Source: Nitratidesulfovibrio termitidis HI1 (lineage in GTDB: Bacteria > Desulfobacterota > Desulfovibrionia > Desulfovibrionales > Desulfovibrionaceae). From it: DNA of 64,000 nucleotides. Where the stretch lies: the NCBI RefSeq assembly GCF_000504305.1, contig NZ_KI632512.1:3660404-3724403 (forward strand), given 5' to 3'. The notes beneath the pieces were generated by a model. It did no database searches. It was given only the letters and a program-made list of their open reading frames with translations, and was not told the origin of the DNA. The position numbers and the translations under genes were made by a program. Below, piece by piece: positions 36,175-49,762 of the stretch; the stretch's first letter is position 1; each line of letters starts with the position of its first letter.

Positions 36175-36204
36175 ACGGGGCGGGCGCTGCCGCCCGCCCC
36201 GTTT
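36175..36204 (+). terminator. Terminator/attenuator between livJ and livH
   Basis: Perfect 12-bp arms (ACGGGGCGGGCG/CGCCCGCCCCGT) with a CTGC loop are followed by TT. The short T-run suggests partial termination, letting some transcripts continue into livHMGF. Confidence 0.8.
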
Positions 36205-36437
36205 CCACCGCCCCTGCGGCAGCCGGAAACGTCCGTGCCTTCCGGCAGCATGTGGACACGGCGCAGCCGGCAACGGCGCCGGGCGGCGGATCGACGAAAC
36301 AGATGGCCACGGGGCCGTACCGGGGCGCATGACGCCCCATCCGCAGGCGGACCCTCACCGGGGTCCGCGTTTCGCGCCGCCGCGTTCCGGCCATCCGCCG
36401 GGGCATGGCGCGCGGGGGAAGCAGCACAGGAACGCCT

Positions 36438-37343
36438 ATGGAAGAATTCTTTCAGCAGTTGACCAACGGTCTTGCGGTGGGGGGCATCTACGCGCTCATC
36501 GCGCTGGGCTACACCATGGTCTATGGTGTGCTCAAACTCATAAATTTCGCGCATGGTGACCTGTTCACCATCGGGGCCTATCTCGGCTTCACGCTGTTCA
36601 CCGCGTTTGGCCTGTCGGGCGTGCTGTCCGGGCCGGCGGGCGTGGTGCTGGTGCTGGTCATGGTCGTGGGGCTGGTGGCGCTGATCGGCTACCTGCTCGA
36701 ACGCGTGGCCTACCGCCCCCTGCGCTCTTCCAGCCGCCTGTCCGCCGTGGTTTCGGCGCTGGGCGCCTCCATTTTCTTCCAGAACGCGGTAATGCTCATC
36801 TACGGGGCCAAAATCCAGGTTTACCCCAACGACATCCGGCCCAGCTATGTGCTGTCCTTCATGGGCATCGACGTGCCGCTGGTGCGCATCCTGATGATCG
36901 CCGCCTCGCTGGGCCTGATGCTGGCCCTGTACTGGTTCACCCAGCGCACCCGCATCGGCGCGGCCATGCGGGCCACGGCCATCGACCAGGGCGCGGCCAA
37001 GCTCATGGGCATCGACGTCAACCGGGTGATCTCGCTGGTGTTCATGATCGGCCCGGCCCTTGGCGGCGTGGCCGGGGTGATGGTGGGCCTGTACTACGGT
37101 CAGGTGGACTTCACCATGGGCTGGGTCTACGGGCTGAAGGCCTTCACCGCCGCCATCCTGGGCGGCATCGGCAACATTCCCGGGGCCATGGTGGGCGGCC
37201 TGCTGCTGGGCGTCATCGAGGCGCTGGGCGCGGCCTACATCTCCATCGCCTGGAAGGACGCCATCGCGTTCCTGGTGCTCATCCTCATCCTGATCATCCG
37301 GCCCACGGGCCTGCTCGGCGAACGGGTGGCCGACAAGATATGA
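36438..37343 (+). CDS. livH: Branched-chain amino acid ABC permease LivH
   Basis: A 301-residue inner-membrane permease with about eight hydrophobic segments and the family motif GGIYALIALGYTMVYGVLKL near residue 14, plus the cytoplasmic ATPase-contact region TAIDQGAAKLMGIDVNRVI near 180. The start at 36438 has AGGAA six bases upstream. It overlaps livM by 4 bp (ATGA). Confidence 0.94.
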   Translation: MEEFFQQLTNGLAVGGIYALIALGYTMVYGVLKLINFAHGDLFTIGAYLGFTLFTAFGLSGVLSGPAGVVLVLVMVVGLVALIGYLLERVAYRPLRSSSRLSAVVSALGASIFFQNAVMLIYGAKIQVYPNDIRPSYVLSFMGIDVPLVRILMIAASLGLMLALYWFTQRTRIGAAMRATAIDQGAAKLMGIDVNRVISLVFMIGPALGGVAGVMVGLYYGQVDFTMGWVYGLKAFTAAILGGIGNIPGAMVGGLLLGVIEALGAAYISIAWKDAIAFLVLILILIIRPTGLLGERVADKI

Positions 37344-38332
37344 CCGTGTCGCGCACCACGAGCTACGCGGGCATCGCGGTGGTGGTGGCGGTGCTGCCCC
37401 TGCTGCTGAACCCCTACTGGACCGACGTGTTCGTCAGCATCGGCCTGTATTCCGTGCTGGCCCTTTCGCTGAACATCATCCTGGGCCAGGCCGGGCTGTT
37501 CCACATGGGCCACGCGGCGTTCTACGCCGTGGGCGCCTACGTGACGGCCATCGCCAACACCATGTGGGGCGTGCCGGTGCTGTGGGCCATGCCCTTTGCC
37601 GGGCTGGCCGCCGCGCTGTTCGCCATGGTGGTGGCGCGGCCCATCATCCACCTGCGCGGCGACTACCTGCTCATCGTGACCATCGGCATCGTCGAGATCG
37701 TGCGTATTGCGCTGATCAACAACGTGTTCGGGCTTACCGGCGGGGCCAACGGCATCTTCGGCATTTCGCGCCCGATGCTGTTCGGGTTCAAGATCGCCAA
37801 GCCCATGCACTTCTATTATCTGGTCTGGGCATACGTGGCGTTCTCCATCCTGCTGTTCCGCAGGCTGGAGAATTCGCGCTTCGGCCGCGCGCTGAACTAC
37901 ATCAAGGAAGACGACACCGCCGCCGAGGGCAGCGGGGTGAACACCGCTTCGTACAAGCTGTGGGCCTTCGTGCTGGGCGCGTTCTGGGCAGGCATGACCG
38001 GCACCATCTACGCGGCCAAGATGACCATCATCTCTCCGGAATCGTTTTCGTTCTGGGAGTCGGTGGTGCTTTTCGCCATCGTCATCCTGGGCGGCGGCTC
38101 CAACCGGGGCGTGCTGCTGGGGGCGTTTCTGCTCATCGGGCTGCCGGAATTCTTCCGTGAATTCGCCAGCGCCCGCATGCTGGCCTTTGGCCTGGCCATG
38201 GTGGTGATGATGATCTTCCGTCCGCAGGGCATGCTGCCGCCCAGGCCGCGAGCCTACACGCTGCCCGAGCGCATCCGCTGCATCACCGGCAAGGGCGGCG
38301 ACGCCGCCGCACAGGCGGGGGGTGGGGTATGA
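37340..38332 (+). CDS. livM: Branched-chain amino acid ABC permease LivM
   Basis: A 330-residue inner-membrane permease, partner of LivH. It has many hydrophobic segments, the family signature GLYSVLALSLNIILGQAGLFHMGHAAFYAVGAY near residue 33 and an EAA-like loop (RALNYIKEDDTAAEGSGVN). It starts in an ATGA overlap with livH and ends in an ATGA overlap with livG. Confidence 0.94.
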   Translation: MTVSRTTSYAGIAVVVAVLPLLLNPYWTDVFVSIGLYSVLALSLNIILGQAGLFHMGHAAFYAVGAYVTAIANTMWGVPVLWAMPFAGLAAALFAMVVARPIIHLRGDYLLIVTIGIVEIVRIALINNVFGLTGGANGIFGISRPMLFGFKIAKPMHFYYLVWAYVAFSILLFRRLENSRFGRALNYIKEDDTAAEGSGVNTASYKLWAFVLGAFWAGMTGTIYAAKMTIISPESFSFWESVVLFAIVILGGGSNRGVLLGAFLLIGLPEFFREFASARMLAFGLAMVVMMIFRPQGMLPPRPRAYTLPERIRCITGKGGDAAAQAGGGV

Positions 38333-39096
38333 GCCTGCTTGCGCTGCGCAACCTGACCAAGACCTTCGGCGGCCTGGTGGCCGTGAACAACGTGACCTTC
38401 GACGTGGCCGAAGGGGCCATCGTCGGGCTCATCGGCCCCAACGGGGCGGGCAAGACCACGGTGTTCAACCTGATCACCGGCAACTACAAGCCCGATTCCG
38501 GCGACATCTTCTTCGATGGCCGCACCATCAAGGGGTTGCCCACCCATCGCATCGTGCAGCAGGGCATTGCCCGCACCTTCCAGACCATCCGGCTGTTCCA
38601 GAACATGTCGGTCATCGAGAACGTGCTGGCGGGCTGCCACTGTCGCATGCAGTCGGGCATGCTGACGGCCATGCTGCGTACCCCGGCCCAGCGCGCGGAA
38701 GAAAGCCGCGCCCTTTTGCGCGCCACGCGCGAACTGGAGTTCGTGGGGCTGGCCGACGAGCACGCCAACCTGGCCAGGAACCTGTCCTATGGCAACCAGC
38801 GCCTGCTGGAGATCGCCCGCGCTCTCGCCACCGACCCGCGCTTCATCATTCTGGATGAACCCGCCGGTGGCATGAACGACCAGGAAACGGCGGCGCTCAT
38901 CGACACCATTCGCGCCATCCGCGACCGGGGCATCACCGTGCTGCTCATCGAGCACGACATGAGCCTGGTCATGAAGGTGTGCGAGAAACTGGTGGTGCTG
39001 GAATACGGGGCGCTGCTGGCCGAGGGCGTGCCAGCGGCCATCAAGGATGATCCGAGGGTGATCGAGGCGTATCTCGGCGTCGATACCGACGATTAG
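38329..39096 (+). CDS. livG: Branched-chain amino acid ABC transporter ATPase LivG
   Basis: A 255-residue ATPase with Walker A GPNGAGKT near residue 36, the LivG-type signature LSYGNQRLLEIARAL, Walker B FIILDEPAGG and the switch His in LLIEHDMSLV. It overlaps livM by 4 bp. Its stop codon is the first base of a palindromic element that separates it from livF. Confidence 0.95.
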   Translation: MSLLALRNLTKTFGGLVAVNNVTFDVAEGAIVGLIGPNGAGKTTVFNLITGNYKPDSGDIFFDGRTIKGLPTHRIVQQGIARTFQTIRLFQNMSVIENVLAGCHCRMQSGMLTAMLRTPAQRAEESRALLRATRELEFVGLADEHANLARNLSYGNQRLLEIARALATDPRFIILDEPAGGMNDQETAALIDTIRAIRDRGITVLLIEHDMSLVMKVCEKLVVLEYGALLAEGVPAAIKDDPRVIEAYLGVDTDD

Positions 39097-39293
39097 AATC
39101 CGCCCCCGAAAGGTCCTTTTGCCCTCTGGCTGCGTCAGGCTCGTCCCGTGCGAAGGTCGAATATGAAAGAATACGCGTTGCGGTCGCCATCCGTAGGACT
39201 CATGAAGCATTCGTCCAACGGCTGCCGCACTCCCTCCGCCCGGAACTCGCCTTCCTTGCCAGAGAACAAAAATCCTCTTTCGGGAACGGATTC
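39096..39293. repeat. Palindromic 3'-end element, copy C (livG)
   Basis: A 198-bp imperfect palindrome begins at the last base of the livG stop codon. The ends are GAATCCG (39096-39102) and CGGATTC (39287-39293), and about 60 bp of each arm match. The core hairpin at 39191-39221 is CCGTA, stem GGAC/GTCC, TC/TC internal loop, ATG/CAT, AACGG. It interrupts the livJHMGF cluster before livF. The remainder of the 330-bp gap holds no gene. Confidence 0.85.
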
Positions 39294-39426
39294 GCGGGCG
39301 GTCAGGCGACACGGTCACCAGCCCGGACATGGCGGTTGCAGCCATACCGGGCAGATGAACGACAACAGTATTGCCGGAACATGCCACCCCTGCGAGCCTT
39401 GGCTTTAACGGGTACCTGGAGAGACG

Positions 39427-40141
<715 letters not shown>

Positions 40142-40143
<2 letters not shown>

Positions 40144-40341
40144 GGGCATGCCTTCAAATTGTCTTTTCGCCCGTTGGCGTCGTCAAACTTCGCCTGCCAT
40201 GGCTTTGCTGTCCTTATCCGTAGGGTTCGCTTCGCTCACCAACGGCTAAGGCTCGGTCGAATACGAGAAGAGTATACTCCCTCATGGCAGGCTCGTTTTC
40301 CTCGCCAACGAGCGAAAATCCTAATTTGAAGCCACGCCCCT
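40142..40341. repeat. Palindromic 3'-end element, copy D (livF)
   Basis: A 200-bp imperfect palindrome begins inside the livF stop codon. The ends are AGGGGC/GCCCCT; each arm of about 60 bp includes TTCAAATT, GTTGGCG and GCCTGCCATG with their complements on the other side. The core at 40218-40245 has CCGTA, GGT/ACC, TC/TC, GC-TTC-GC and AACGG. About 80 bp of the centre are nearly identical to copy E. Confidence 0.88.
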
Positions 40342-40382
40342 GAAAGTGCTCGCCGCTGAAAATCGCCCCATGTATAAGCAAA

Positions 40383-40412
40383 CAAAAAGGCGCTCCGGAA
40401 ACGGGGCGCCTT
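40383..40412 (-). terminator. Terminator of the receiver-domain gene
   Basis: AAGGCGC/GCGCCTT arms (40387-40393 and 40406-40412) are followed on the minus strand by TTTTTGTTTG. It lies about 30 bp after the stop of the 40847-40443 gene. Confidence 0.85.
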
Positions 40413-40442
40413 GCACTTTTGGGGTGGCCGGGCGGGGAAGGT

Positions 40443-40847
40443 TCACCCCGCCAGATGGGCGGCGATGGTGGCCATGAGTTCCTGGCGGGTGATGGGTTTG
40501 GTGAGCACCCCGTTGCAGCCCGCGTCGATGCAGCGGCGCAGGTCCTCGTGCCTGTCGTGGGCGGTCAGGGCCACAACGGGTACCGGGCGGCGGCCCAGCA
40601 GGCGTTCTTCCTCGCGCATGGCGCGCACGGTGTCCGTGCCGTCCATGTCCGGCATCACCACGTCCATCAGCACGAGGTCCACGGGATGCTCGCGGAAGAT
40701 GCGCAGTGCCGCGCGACCGGAATCGGCCTCCAGGCAGCGCAGCGGCGTGTCGCGCAGCAGAAGCAGCAGCAAGGCCCGGTTGGGGGTGGCGTCATCGACG
40801 ATGAGCACCGTGGCGGGGGGCAGCGGGTGGTCGGTGGCGGTGGTCAT
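40443..40847 (-). CDS. Stand-alone receiver-domain response regulator
   Basis: A 134-residue CheY-like protein with no output domain: acidic pair in VLIVDDATPN near residue 17, phospho-Asp near 61 (DLVLMDVVMPDMDG), Thr near 92 (VALTAHD) and Lys near 116 (LTKPI). Such proteins act in phosphorelays or by protein contact. No kinase is adjacent, so its partner is unknown. GGAGTCC lies before the start. It is divergent from purT; the 400-bp gap between them (40848-41255) shows no further feature. Confidence 0.85.
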   Translation of the reverse strand: MTTATDHPLPPATVLIVDDATPNRALLLLLLRDTPLRCLEADSGRAALRIFREHPVDLVLMDVVMPDMDGTDTVRAMREEERLLGRRPVPVVALTAHDRHEDLRRCIDAGCNGVLTKPITRQELMATIAAHLAG

Positions 40848-41255
40848 CCAGGACTCCGGAAAGCGGCCTTGTGCTCGGCGCGCTGGTGAGGGGTGCCGGA
40901 CGGCGTGCGGCGGACGGGCGATGCAGTGGCGGAGGTCGCTCCTCCATGTGTCCTGCTTAGCCCAAGACTGCCCGTAGCCGCAAGGTGGGGTGAAGTGGCG
41001 CACCATGTACCGGCGGGGGTGCGGGGGCATGCATCCTTGGGGCCTTGTGGCGCAGTGGAGTGCATGGGCGCGGCGGCCCTTTTGCGGCCCGGCTGCTGCC
41101 GCGATGCAGGCCGCAGGGGCAGATCCGCTGGCCCGTGGTCGCCGTGCGATTCTCCGCGCGCCTCTTGCGCGGTGCGGGCGGGCATGGCACACCCGTGCGG
41201 TCGGCACGGCCTTTCCCTTCATCCTCAGCATGCCCACGCGGCGCAGGAGCAGCAC

Positions 41256-42437
<1,182 letters not shown>

Positions 42438-42480
42438 CCCCTGTAGCCACTGACGGACACGCATCCCGACGCATTGCATG

Positions 42481-42512
42481 CGCCCGTTCCGGGGAACCGG
42501 AGCGGGCGTTTT
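42481..42512 (+). terminator. Terminator of purT
   Basis: CGCCCG..CCGG/CCGG..CGGGCG stem with a short loop (42481-42508) is followed by TTTTGCG, about 45 bp after the purT stop codon. Confidence 0.88.
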
Positions 42513-42561
42513 GCGTTGATGGCGGGGGCGAGGAGCAGATGCACTGCGTGATGGTTGACGC

Positions 42562-42633
42562 AAGCCGCGACAGGCGGGACAGCCGCGACATGTGGGACAT
42601 GTGGGACATGTGGGACAGGCGGGACAGGCGGCA
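42562..42633. repeat. 9-bp tandem repeat CATGTGGGA/CAGGCGGGA
   Basis: Eight consecutive 9-bp units, the three central ones identical (CATGTGGGA at 42589, 42598 and 42607). They lie between purT and tgt, outside any supported gene. Confidence 0.85.
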
Positions 42634-42772
42634 GGCGACGCGGGCGTGACGGGTTACGCAGGTGAGGGCGTGGAACTGTTGCGAAGGGCGGGTGGGCTGC
42701 CGCGCGTTGCCCCGGCATTCGGTGCGCCGCCCCCCCTTTTCAAACGTGCGACGCGCCGCTATGGTGCGCGCC

Positions 42773-44011
42773 ATGCCGAACCAGACCGAAATTTCCACCG
42801 CCATGACCCCGGCCGAAGCCCCGGCTTCCGCGCCTGTTGCCGAGTCCGCCTCCGCGCCCTTCTCCGCATCCGGCCCCATCCACGCCGAGGCCCCCGGCAC
42901 CTTCCGCATCCACGCCACAGACGGCGCGGCCCGCACCGGCGTGCTGCACACCGCGCACGGCCCGGTGCGCACGCCCATCTTCATGCCCGTGGGCACCGTG
43001 GGCAGCGTGAAGGCCGTGGCCCCCGACGATCTGGACGCCATCGGGGCCGAGATCATCCTCGGCAACACCTACCATCTGTACCTGCGCCCCGGCGACGAAC
43101 TGGTGGCCCGGCGCGGCGGGCTGCACGGCTTCAATGCCTGGAAGAAGCCCATCCTGACCGACAGCGGCGGCTTTCAGGTGTTCAGCCTGTCGGCCCTGCG
43201 CAAGATCACCGAGCAGGGGGTGGAGTTCCGCTCGCACCTCGACGGCTCCAAGCACCTGTTCACGCCCGAGAAGGTGGTGTCCATCCAGCGCAACCTGAAC
43301 TCGGACATCATGATGGTGCTGGACGAATGCGTGCCCTACGGCGCGGACAAGCCGTACACCGAAAAGTCGCTGGCCCTCACCACCCGTTGGGCGCAGCGCT
43401 GCCGCGACGCCTACCCCAGGGGCTCGGCGGGCAACCTGTTGTTCGGCATCACCCAGGGCGGGTTCTTCAAGGACCTGCGCGAACGCTCCATCGGCGAACT
43501 GACGCAGATCGATTTCGACGGCTTTGCGCTGGGCGGGCTTTCGGTGGGCGAATCCAAGCCGGAAATGATGGACATCCTGTACCACAGCGCGCCCCTGCTG
43601 CCCGTGGACAAGCCGCGCTACCTGATGGGCGTGGGCACCCCGCTGGACATCATCAACGGCATCGCCGCCGGGGTGGACATGTTCGACTGCGTGCTGCCCA
43701 CCCGCAACGCACGCAACGGCACGCTGTACACCTCGCTGGGCAAGATCAACATCAAGCGCAAGGAATTCGCCGAGGACGACGGCCCGCTGGACCCGGCGTG
43801 CAACTGCTACGCCTGCCGCACCTTCTCGCGCGCCTACCTGCGCCACCTGTACGTGGCCAAGGAGTTGCTGGCCTTCCGCCTGAACTCCGTGCACAACCTG
43901 ACCTACTTCCTGGACGTGGTGCGCGGCGCGCGTGCCGCCATCGCAGAAGGGCGCTTTGCCGCGTACAAGGCGGGGTTCGAGGCGATCTATCCCGAGGAAG
44001 TGGTGGCGTAG
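42773..44011 (+). CDS. tgt: Queuine tRNA-ribosyltransferase (Tgt)
   Basis: A 412-residue enzyme that exchanges guanine-34 of Asp, Asn, His and Tyr tRNAs for preQ1. Catalytic motifs [10 protein letters not shown] and [12 protein letters not shown], the substrate loop GGLSVGE, and the zinc site [22 protein letters not shown] are intact. The catalytic part starts near residue 43; the preceding Ala/Pro/Ser-rich extension is unusual, and no start has a good ribosome-binding site. ATGs at 42761, 42773 and 42803 are all possible, so the exact N-terminus is uncertain. Confidence 0.93.
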   Translation: MPNQTEISTAMTPAEAPASAPVAESASAPFSASGPIHAEAPGTFRIHATDGAARTGVLHTAHGPVRTPIFMPVGTVGSVKAVAPDDLDAIGAEIILGNTYHLYLRPGDELVARRGGLHGFNAWKKPILTDSGGFQVFSLSALRKITEQGVEFRSHLDGSKHLFTPEKVVSIQRNLNSDIMMVLDECVPYGADKPYTEKSLALTTRWAQRCRDAYPRGSAGNLLFGITQGGFFKDLRERSIGELTQIDFDGFALGGLSVGESKPEMMDILYHSAPLLPVDKPRYLMGVGTPLDIINGIAAGVDMFDCVLPTRNARNGTLYTSLGKINIKRKEFAEDDGPLDPACNCYACRTFSRAYLRHLYVAKELLAFRLNSVHNLTYFLDVVRGARAAIAEGRFAAYKAGFEAIYPEEVVA

Positions 44012-44054
44012 GCCCAGGCCGCGCAGCAACCACGAATCAGTCCGAAATGACACG

Positions 44055-44084
44055 GGGCCGTCACGACAACGTGGCGGCCCTTTT
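44055..44084 (+). terminator. Terminator of tgt
   Basis: A GGGCCGTCACG/CGTGGCGGCCC stem with an ACAA loop is followed by TTTTCGTTTC. It sits between convergent genes and may also serve the minus-strand diguanylate cyclase. Confidence 0.85.
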
Positions 44085-44195
44085 CGTTTCTGCATGCGAC
44101 GGTTGGTGTTGCCCCGCCCGGTCCCGCCCGGTCCCGTCAGGTCTCGTCCCGTCTGTCATGCCAGGTCATGTCATGCCATGCCAGGTCAGGTCTGG

Positions 44196-46292
44196 TCAGG
44201 CCGCGTCCTGCCCGTTTCCGGCAGCGCCTTCCTTGCTCGTGCCGTCCGTAAAGGTGGGCGTGGCCCGCTGGGCGCATACCCGATTGCGGCCCCCTTCCTT
44301 GGCGCGCATCAGCATCTGGTCGGCACGGCGGATCAGGTCGTCCAGCGAATCGTTGGCCCCCCGGTATTCCGCGGCCCCCACGCTGACGGTGCAGCCCACC
44401 CACGCATCGCGCACGGCCACCGGGGCGTCCTCCACGGCGGCGCGGATGCGTTCCGCCGTGCGCAGCGCGCGTTCCAGCGCCGTTTCCGGCAGCAGCACGC
44501 CGAATTCCTCGCCCCCCAGGCGACCGATAAGGTCGTTTTCGCGCAGTGACAGCCCCATCACGTCGGTGATGTGGCGCAGCACCATGTCGCCCGCCTCGTG
44601 CCCCCAGGTATCGTTGACGGCCTTGAAGTGGTCGGCGTCCAGCAGCAGCACCGAAAGCGGGCGACCATAGCGCAGGGCGCGCGCCGCCTCGTCCTCCAGC
44701 CGGGCCATGAAGTGGCGGCGGTTGGCCACGCCGGTCAGTTCGTCCGTGGTGGCCAGTTGCTCCAGGCGCAGGGTGTCTTCCACCTGGTCGGTCACGTCCA
44801 GGAAGAAGCTTTCCACCTCCTGCGCCTCGGGCGTGCCGGTGCGCCGGGCATACAGCGATATCCAGATGGCCTCTCCGCCGCGTCGGTACCAGCGCAGCCG
44901 CTGGCCGGTCACCACCTCTCCGGCGGTCAGGTCGTCCAGCATGGCCAGGCGGTCCATGGGTTCGGCGTAGAGGGGAATGATGGAATCATCCAGCACGGCA
45001 CGGGCGTGGGCCACGTCGCGAAAGCCCAGCAGGGCCGCACCGTGCTGGTTCAGAACGTTGATGGTGCCGTCCCGGGTGGTGCGAAAGATGCCGATGGGCG
45101 CGTTTTCCACCAGTTCGCGGTGCTGGCGTTCGGCGTCGCGCAGGGCGGCTTCCGCATCGCGGCGGGCCGTGACCAGTTCGTTCAGGTGGCGGTTCAGTGC
45201 GCCGAATTCGTCGCGGCCGGTAAACAGGTTGCGCACGGTAAAGTCGCCCCGCGCAACGCTGCGCATGTATTCGGCAAGCTGGCCCACCCGGCCGGATGCC
45301 CCCGCGGTTGCCACCGCAAACAGCACGGCGAACAGGATGAGCATGCCGCCGATGGCCAGGATGGTGCCGTAGCGGATGGGTGCCACGGCGCGCAGCAGTT
45401 CTTCCTGCGGCACCAGCAGCACCAGCCGCCAGCCGGGGCCGGGCACCGCGCGCACGGCGGCCAGCACCCGTTCGCCGTCCACGTCCAGATAGGTGGCGCC
45501 ATTGCCCGCGTTGTCGTCAAGCGTGCCGCCGATGGTGCGGCCGCTTTGGGCGGGCGCGTGGGCGGTATAGGTGCCGCGCGCCAGGTTGCGCAGGGGCGTG
45601 GTGTCCACGCGGTCGGCCAGTGCGGCCCCAAGCCCCGTGGCGGTGACGGAGTGCCCGTCGGCGGTAAGCACCAGCAGTCCGCTGCCCGAGGGCAGGGCCA
45701 CGCCGGAAAGAATGGTGCGCAGCCCGTCGGTGGTGATGTCCAGTCCGAGCACGCCCAGCGGCTTGCCGCCCGCCGGATCGTCCACGGTGGCCACGGTGCT
45801 GACCACGGTCTTGCCGGTGATGAATTCGGTATACGGATCGGACCAGCCCACCACGCCGGGGTGCTCCATGGCCCTGCGGAACCACGGACGCGTCCTGGCG
45901 TCGAAGTCGGGTGGCAGTTCGCGCAGGGGCTGGATGGCATGGACCCGCCCCGACATGTCCGCGAAATAGACGAAGTAGGCTTCGGAACGCAACCGCAGGA
46001 AGCTGGACCAACTGGCCATCAGCCCCTGGTGATCGTAGGGCCGCCCGGAAAGGCAGGCCACCACGCGCGGGTCCTGGCGCAGGCTGGCCACGGCGCGGGC
46101 GTATTCACCCGCGTACTGGCTGACGATGGCATTGGCCAGGGTGTCGGCCTGCAGTGCCATGGCCGACTCGGCCCCGCGCAGCATGGCGTCCCTGGCGCGT
46201 ACGTAGGAGAACGTCCCGAGCGCGACCAACGCAAGGGACGAAAGGATGGCAAGAAGCAGCAACAGGCGTTGCCGTAGGGAAATGACCCGCAT
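44196..46292 (-). CDS. Membrane diguanylate cyclase with Cache, HAMP and PAS domains
   Basis: A 698-residue enzyme that makes cyclic-di-GMP. Membrane helix at about 9-29; periplasmic double-Cache sensor at 40-300 (YFVYFADMSGRVHAIQP, PWFRRAMEHPGVVGWSDPY); second helix at 309-331; HAMP at 333-385; PAS at 390-505; GGDEF domain with active-site GGEEF at 593-597. The inhibitory site R584xxD587 is five residues before it, so product feedback is expected. Cache domains bind small metabolites; the ligand here is not predictable. Confidence 0.93.
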   Translation of the reverse strand: MRVISLRQRLLLLLAILSSLALVALGTFSYVRARDAMLRGAESAMALQADTLANAIVSQYAGEYARAVASLRQDPRVVACLSGRPYDHQGLMASWSSFLRLRSEAYFVYFADMSGRVHAIQPLRELPPDFDARTRPWFRRAMEHPGVVGWSDPYTEFITGKTVVSTVATVDDPAGGKPLGVLGLDITTDGLRTILSGVALPSGSGLLVLTADGHSVTATGLGAALADRVDTTPLRNLARGTYTAHAPAQSGRTIGGTLDDNAGNGATYLDVDGERVLAAVRAVPGPGWRLVLLVPQEELLRAVAPIRYGTILAIGGMLILFAVLFAVATAGASGRVGQLAEYMRSVARGDFTVRNLFTGRDEFGALNRHLNELVTARRDAEAALRDAERQHRELVENAPIGIFRTTRDGTINVLNQHGAALLGFRDVAHARAVLDDSIIPLYAEPMDRLAMLDDLTAGEVVTGQRLRWYRRGGEAIWISLYARRTGTPEAQEVESFFLDVTDQVEDTLRLEQLATTDELTGVANRRHFMARLEDEAARALRYGRPLSVLLLDADHFKAVNDTWGHEAGDMVLRHITDVMGLSLRENDLIGRLGGEEFGVLLPETALERALRTAERIRAAVEDAPVAVRDAWVGCTVSVGAAEYRGANDSLDDLIRRADQMLMRAKEGGRNRVCAQRATPTFTDGTSKEGAAGNGQDAA

Positions 46293-46952
46293 GTCGGTCC
46301 TCGCGCCGGGGGAAGGGGCGCACGGTCAGGAGGCATGGCCGGAAGGCATGGTTTGGGGCGCATGGCTGTGGGCATGGCCAAACGTTGCGGAAACCTACAG
46401 GATGCGGCGCCGTGTCGCAAGCATTCCTCAAGGGCGGGCGCCGGTTGGCGGGCAGGGCGCGCCCTGGCTCGGACACACGGCCCTTTTGCCCCGGGCCCGC
46501 ATTTTCCGTGTCGTTTCGTCCGCCGTCGCACGATAGCCGCACTGCCGCCATGCCCGGCCTTGCCGTCCTGCCGCCCGGTCCTGCCGCCTGGCCCTGTCTG
46601 CCCAGTCCTGTCCGTCCAGCTCTGTCCGTCCGTTCGGCCTGGCCGTTCGGCCTGGCTGTTCGGCCCGGCTTCCTGTCGCTTCCTCTGCCCCTTTGCCCAC
46701 TTGACGAGCCGTGGTGCGGGCCTTTTCTTTTTTTGCAGCCACGTTGCCCGCATGGCGCGAGTCTGATAGGGCATGCATAAGGTCGGGTACATCCATTCGC
46801 CTGCTGCCGCGAGCATGGACCCCCGGCCAGTGCGCGCCGTCGGGAGGGGAACGGGCGTCCGCGCGGCGGACGGCCCGGCACCGGGGCCGTGCACCGTCAC
46901 GGCCGTTCAACGCCCGCGACACCACAGGGCAAAGGGGCAAGGGGGATATGCC
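46293..46952. other. Non-coding gap with degenerate C/T-rich repeats
   Basis: The 660 bp between the divergent diguanylate cyclase and DUF255 genes contain no credible gene. At about 46560-46680 there is a degenerate run of 10-14-bp units such as CCTGTCCGTCC and CGGCCTGGCCGTT. No promoter could be assigned with confidence. Confidence 0.55.
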
Positions 46953-49367
<2,415 letters not shown>

Positions 49368-49578
49368 CAGGCGGAATTGCCCTGACGGCATCTGCCGCAG
49401 GGACAATGCGGTACGGGCGGGGCAGGTGGGCTTTGCTGGTTATGTGGCCGTGCGGAATGGGAGCGGACTGTTTGCGCGAACGGTGTATTTTTTATTTGAT
49501 GTTAACGTGTTACGACACCGCTTGCGTTTCCTCCGGCAACCGGATACACCCCCAGTCACGCTTGGTTTCGGATGACGA

Positions 49579-49762
49579 CAGCAGGAGAGACCCCAGCCGG
49601 CGGCAAACGGCATGGGGCGCCGACGAAGTGAATCTTTCAGGCGAAAGGACTGCTGCCCGACGAACCTCTGGAGAGCCTCCATCCGTGGAGCACCGAAGGA
49701 GCAAACCGCCCGTGTCCTCGCAGGGAACCGGGGCGGCGAAACTCTCAGGTAAAAGGACAGAG
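49579..49762 (+). promoter_or_regulatory. Tandem glycine riboswitch
   Basis: Two consecutive glycine aptamers. Aptamer 1 (49579-49655) is closed by CAGCAG/CTGCTG and contains GGAGAGA and TCTTTCAGGCGAAAGGAC. Aptamer 2 (49666-49762) is closed by CTCTG/CAGAG and contains GGAGAG, GCACCGAAGGAGCAA and ACTCTCAGGTAAAAGGACAGAG-type sequence. These are the conserved gcvT-motif segments. A ten-base linker joins the aptamers, as in cooperative versions. A possible promoter (TTGCGC at 49472, TTTGAT at 49495) lies upstream. No plus-strand gene follows. Confidence 0.9.

Noticed and set aside
46560-46680. Repeated CTGTCC strings as further activator sites of the sigma-54 regulon
   Set aside because: They are part of a degenerate C/T-rich run without the paired GGACAG at 7-base spacing and without a sigma-54 promoter nearby.
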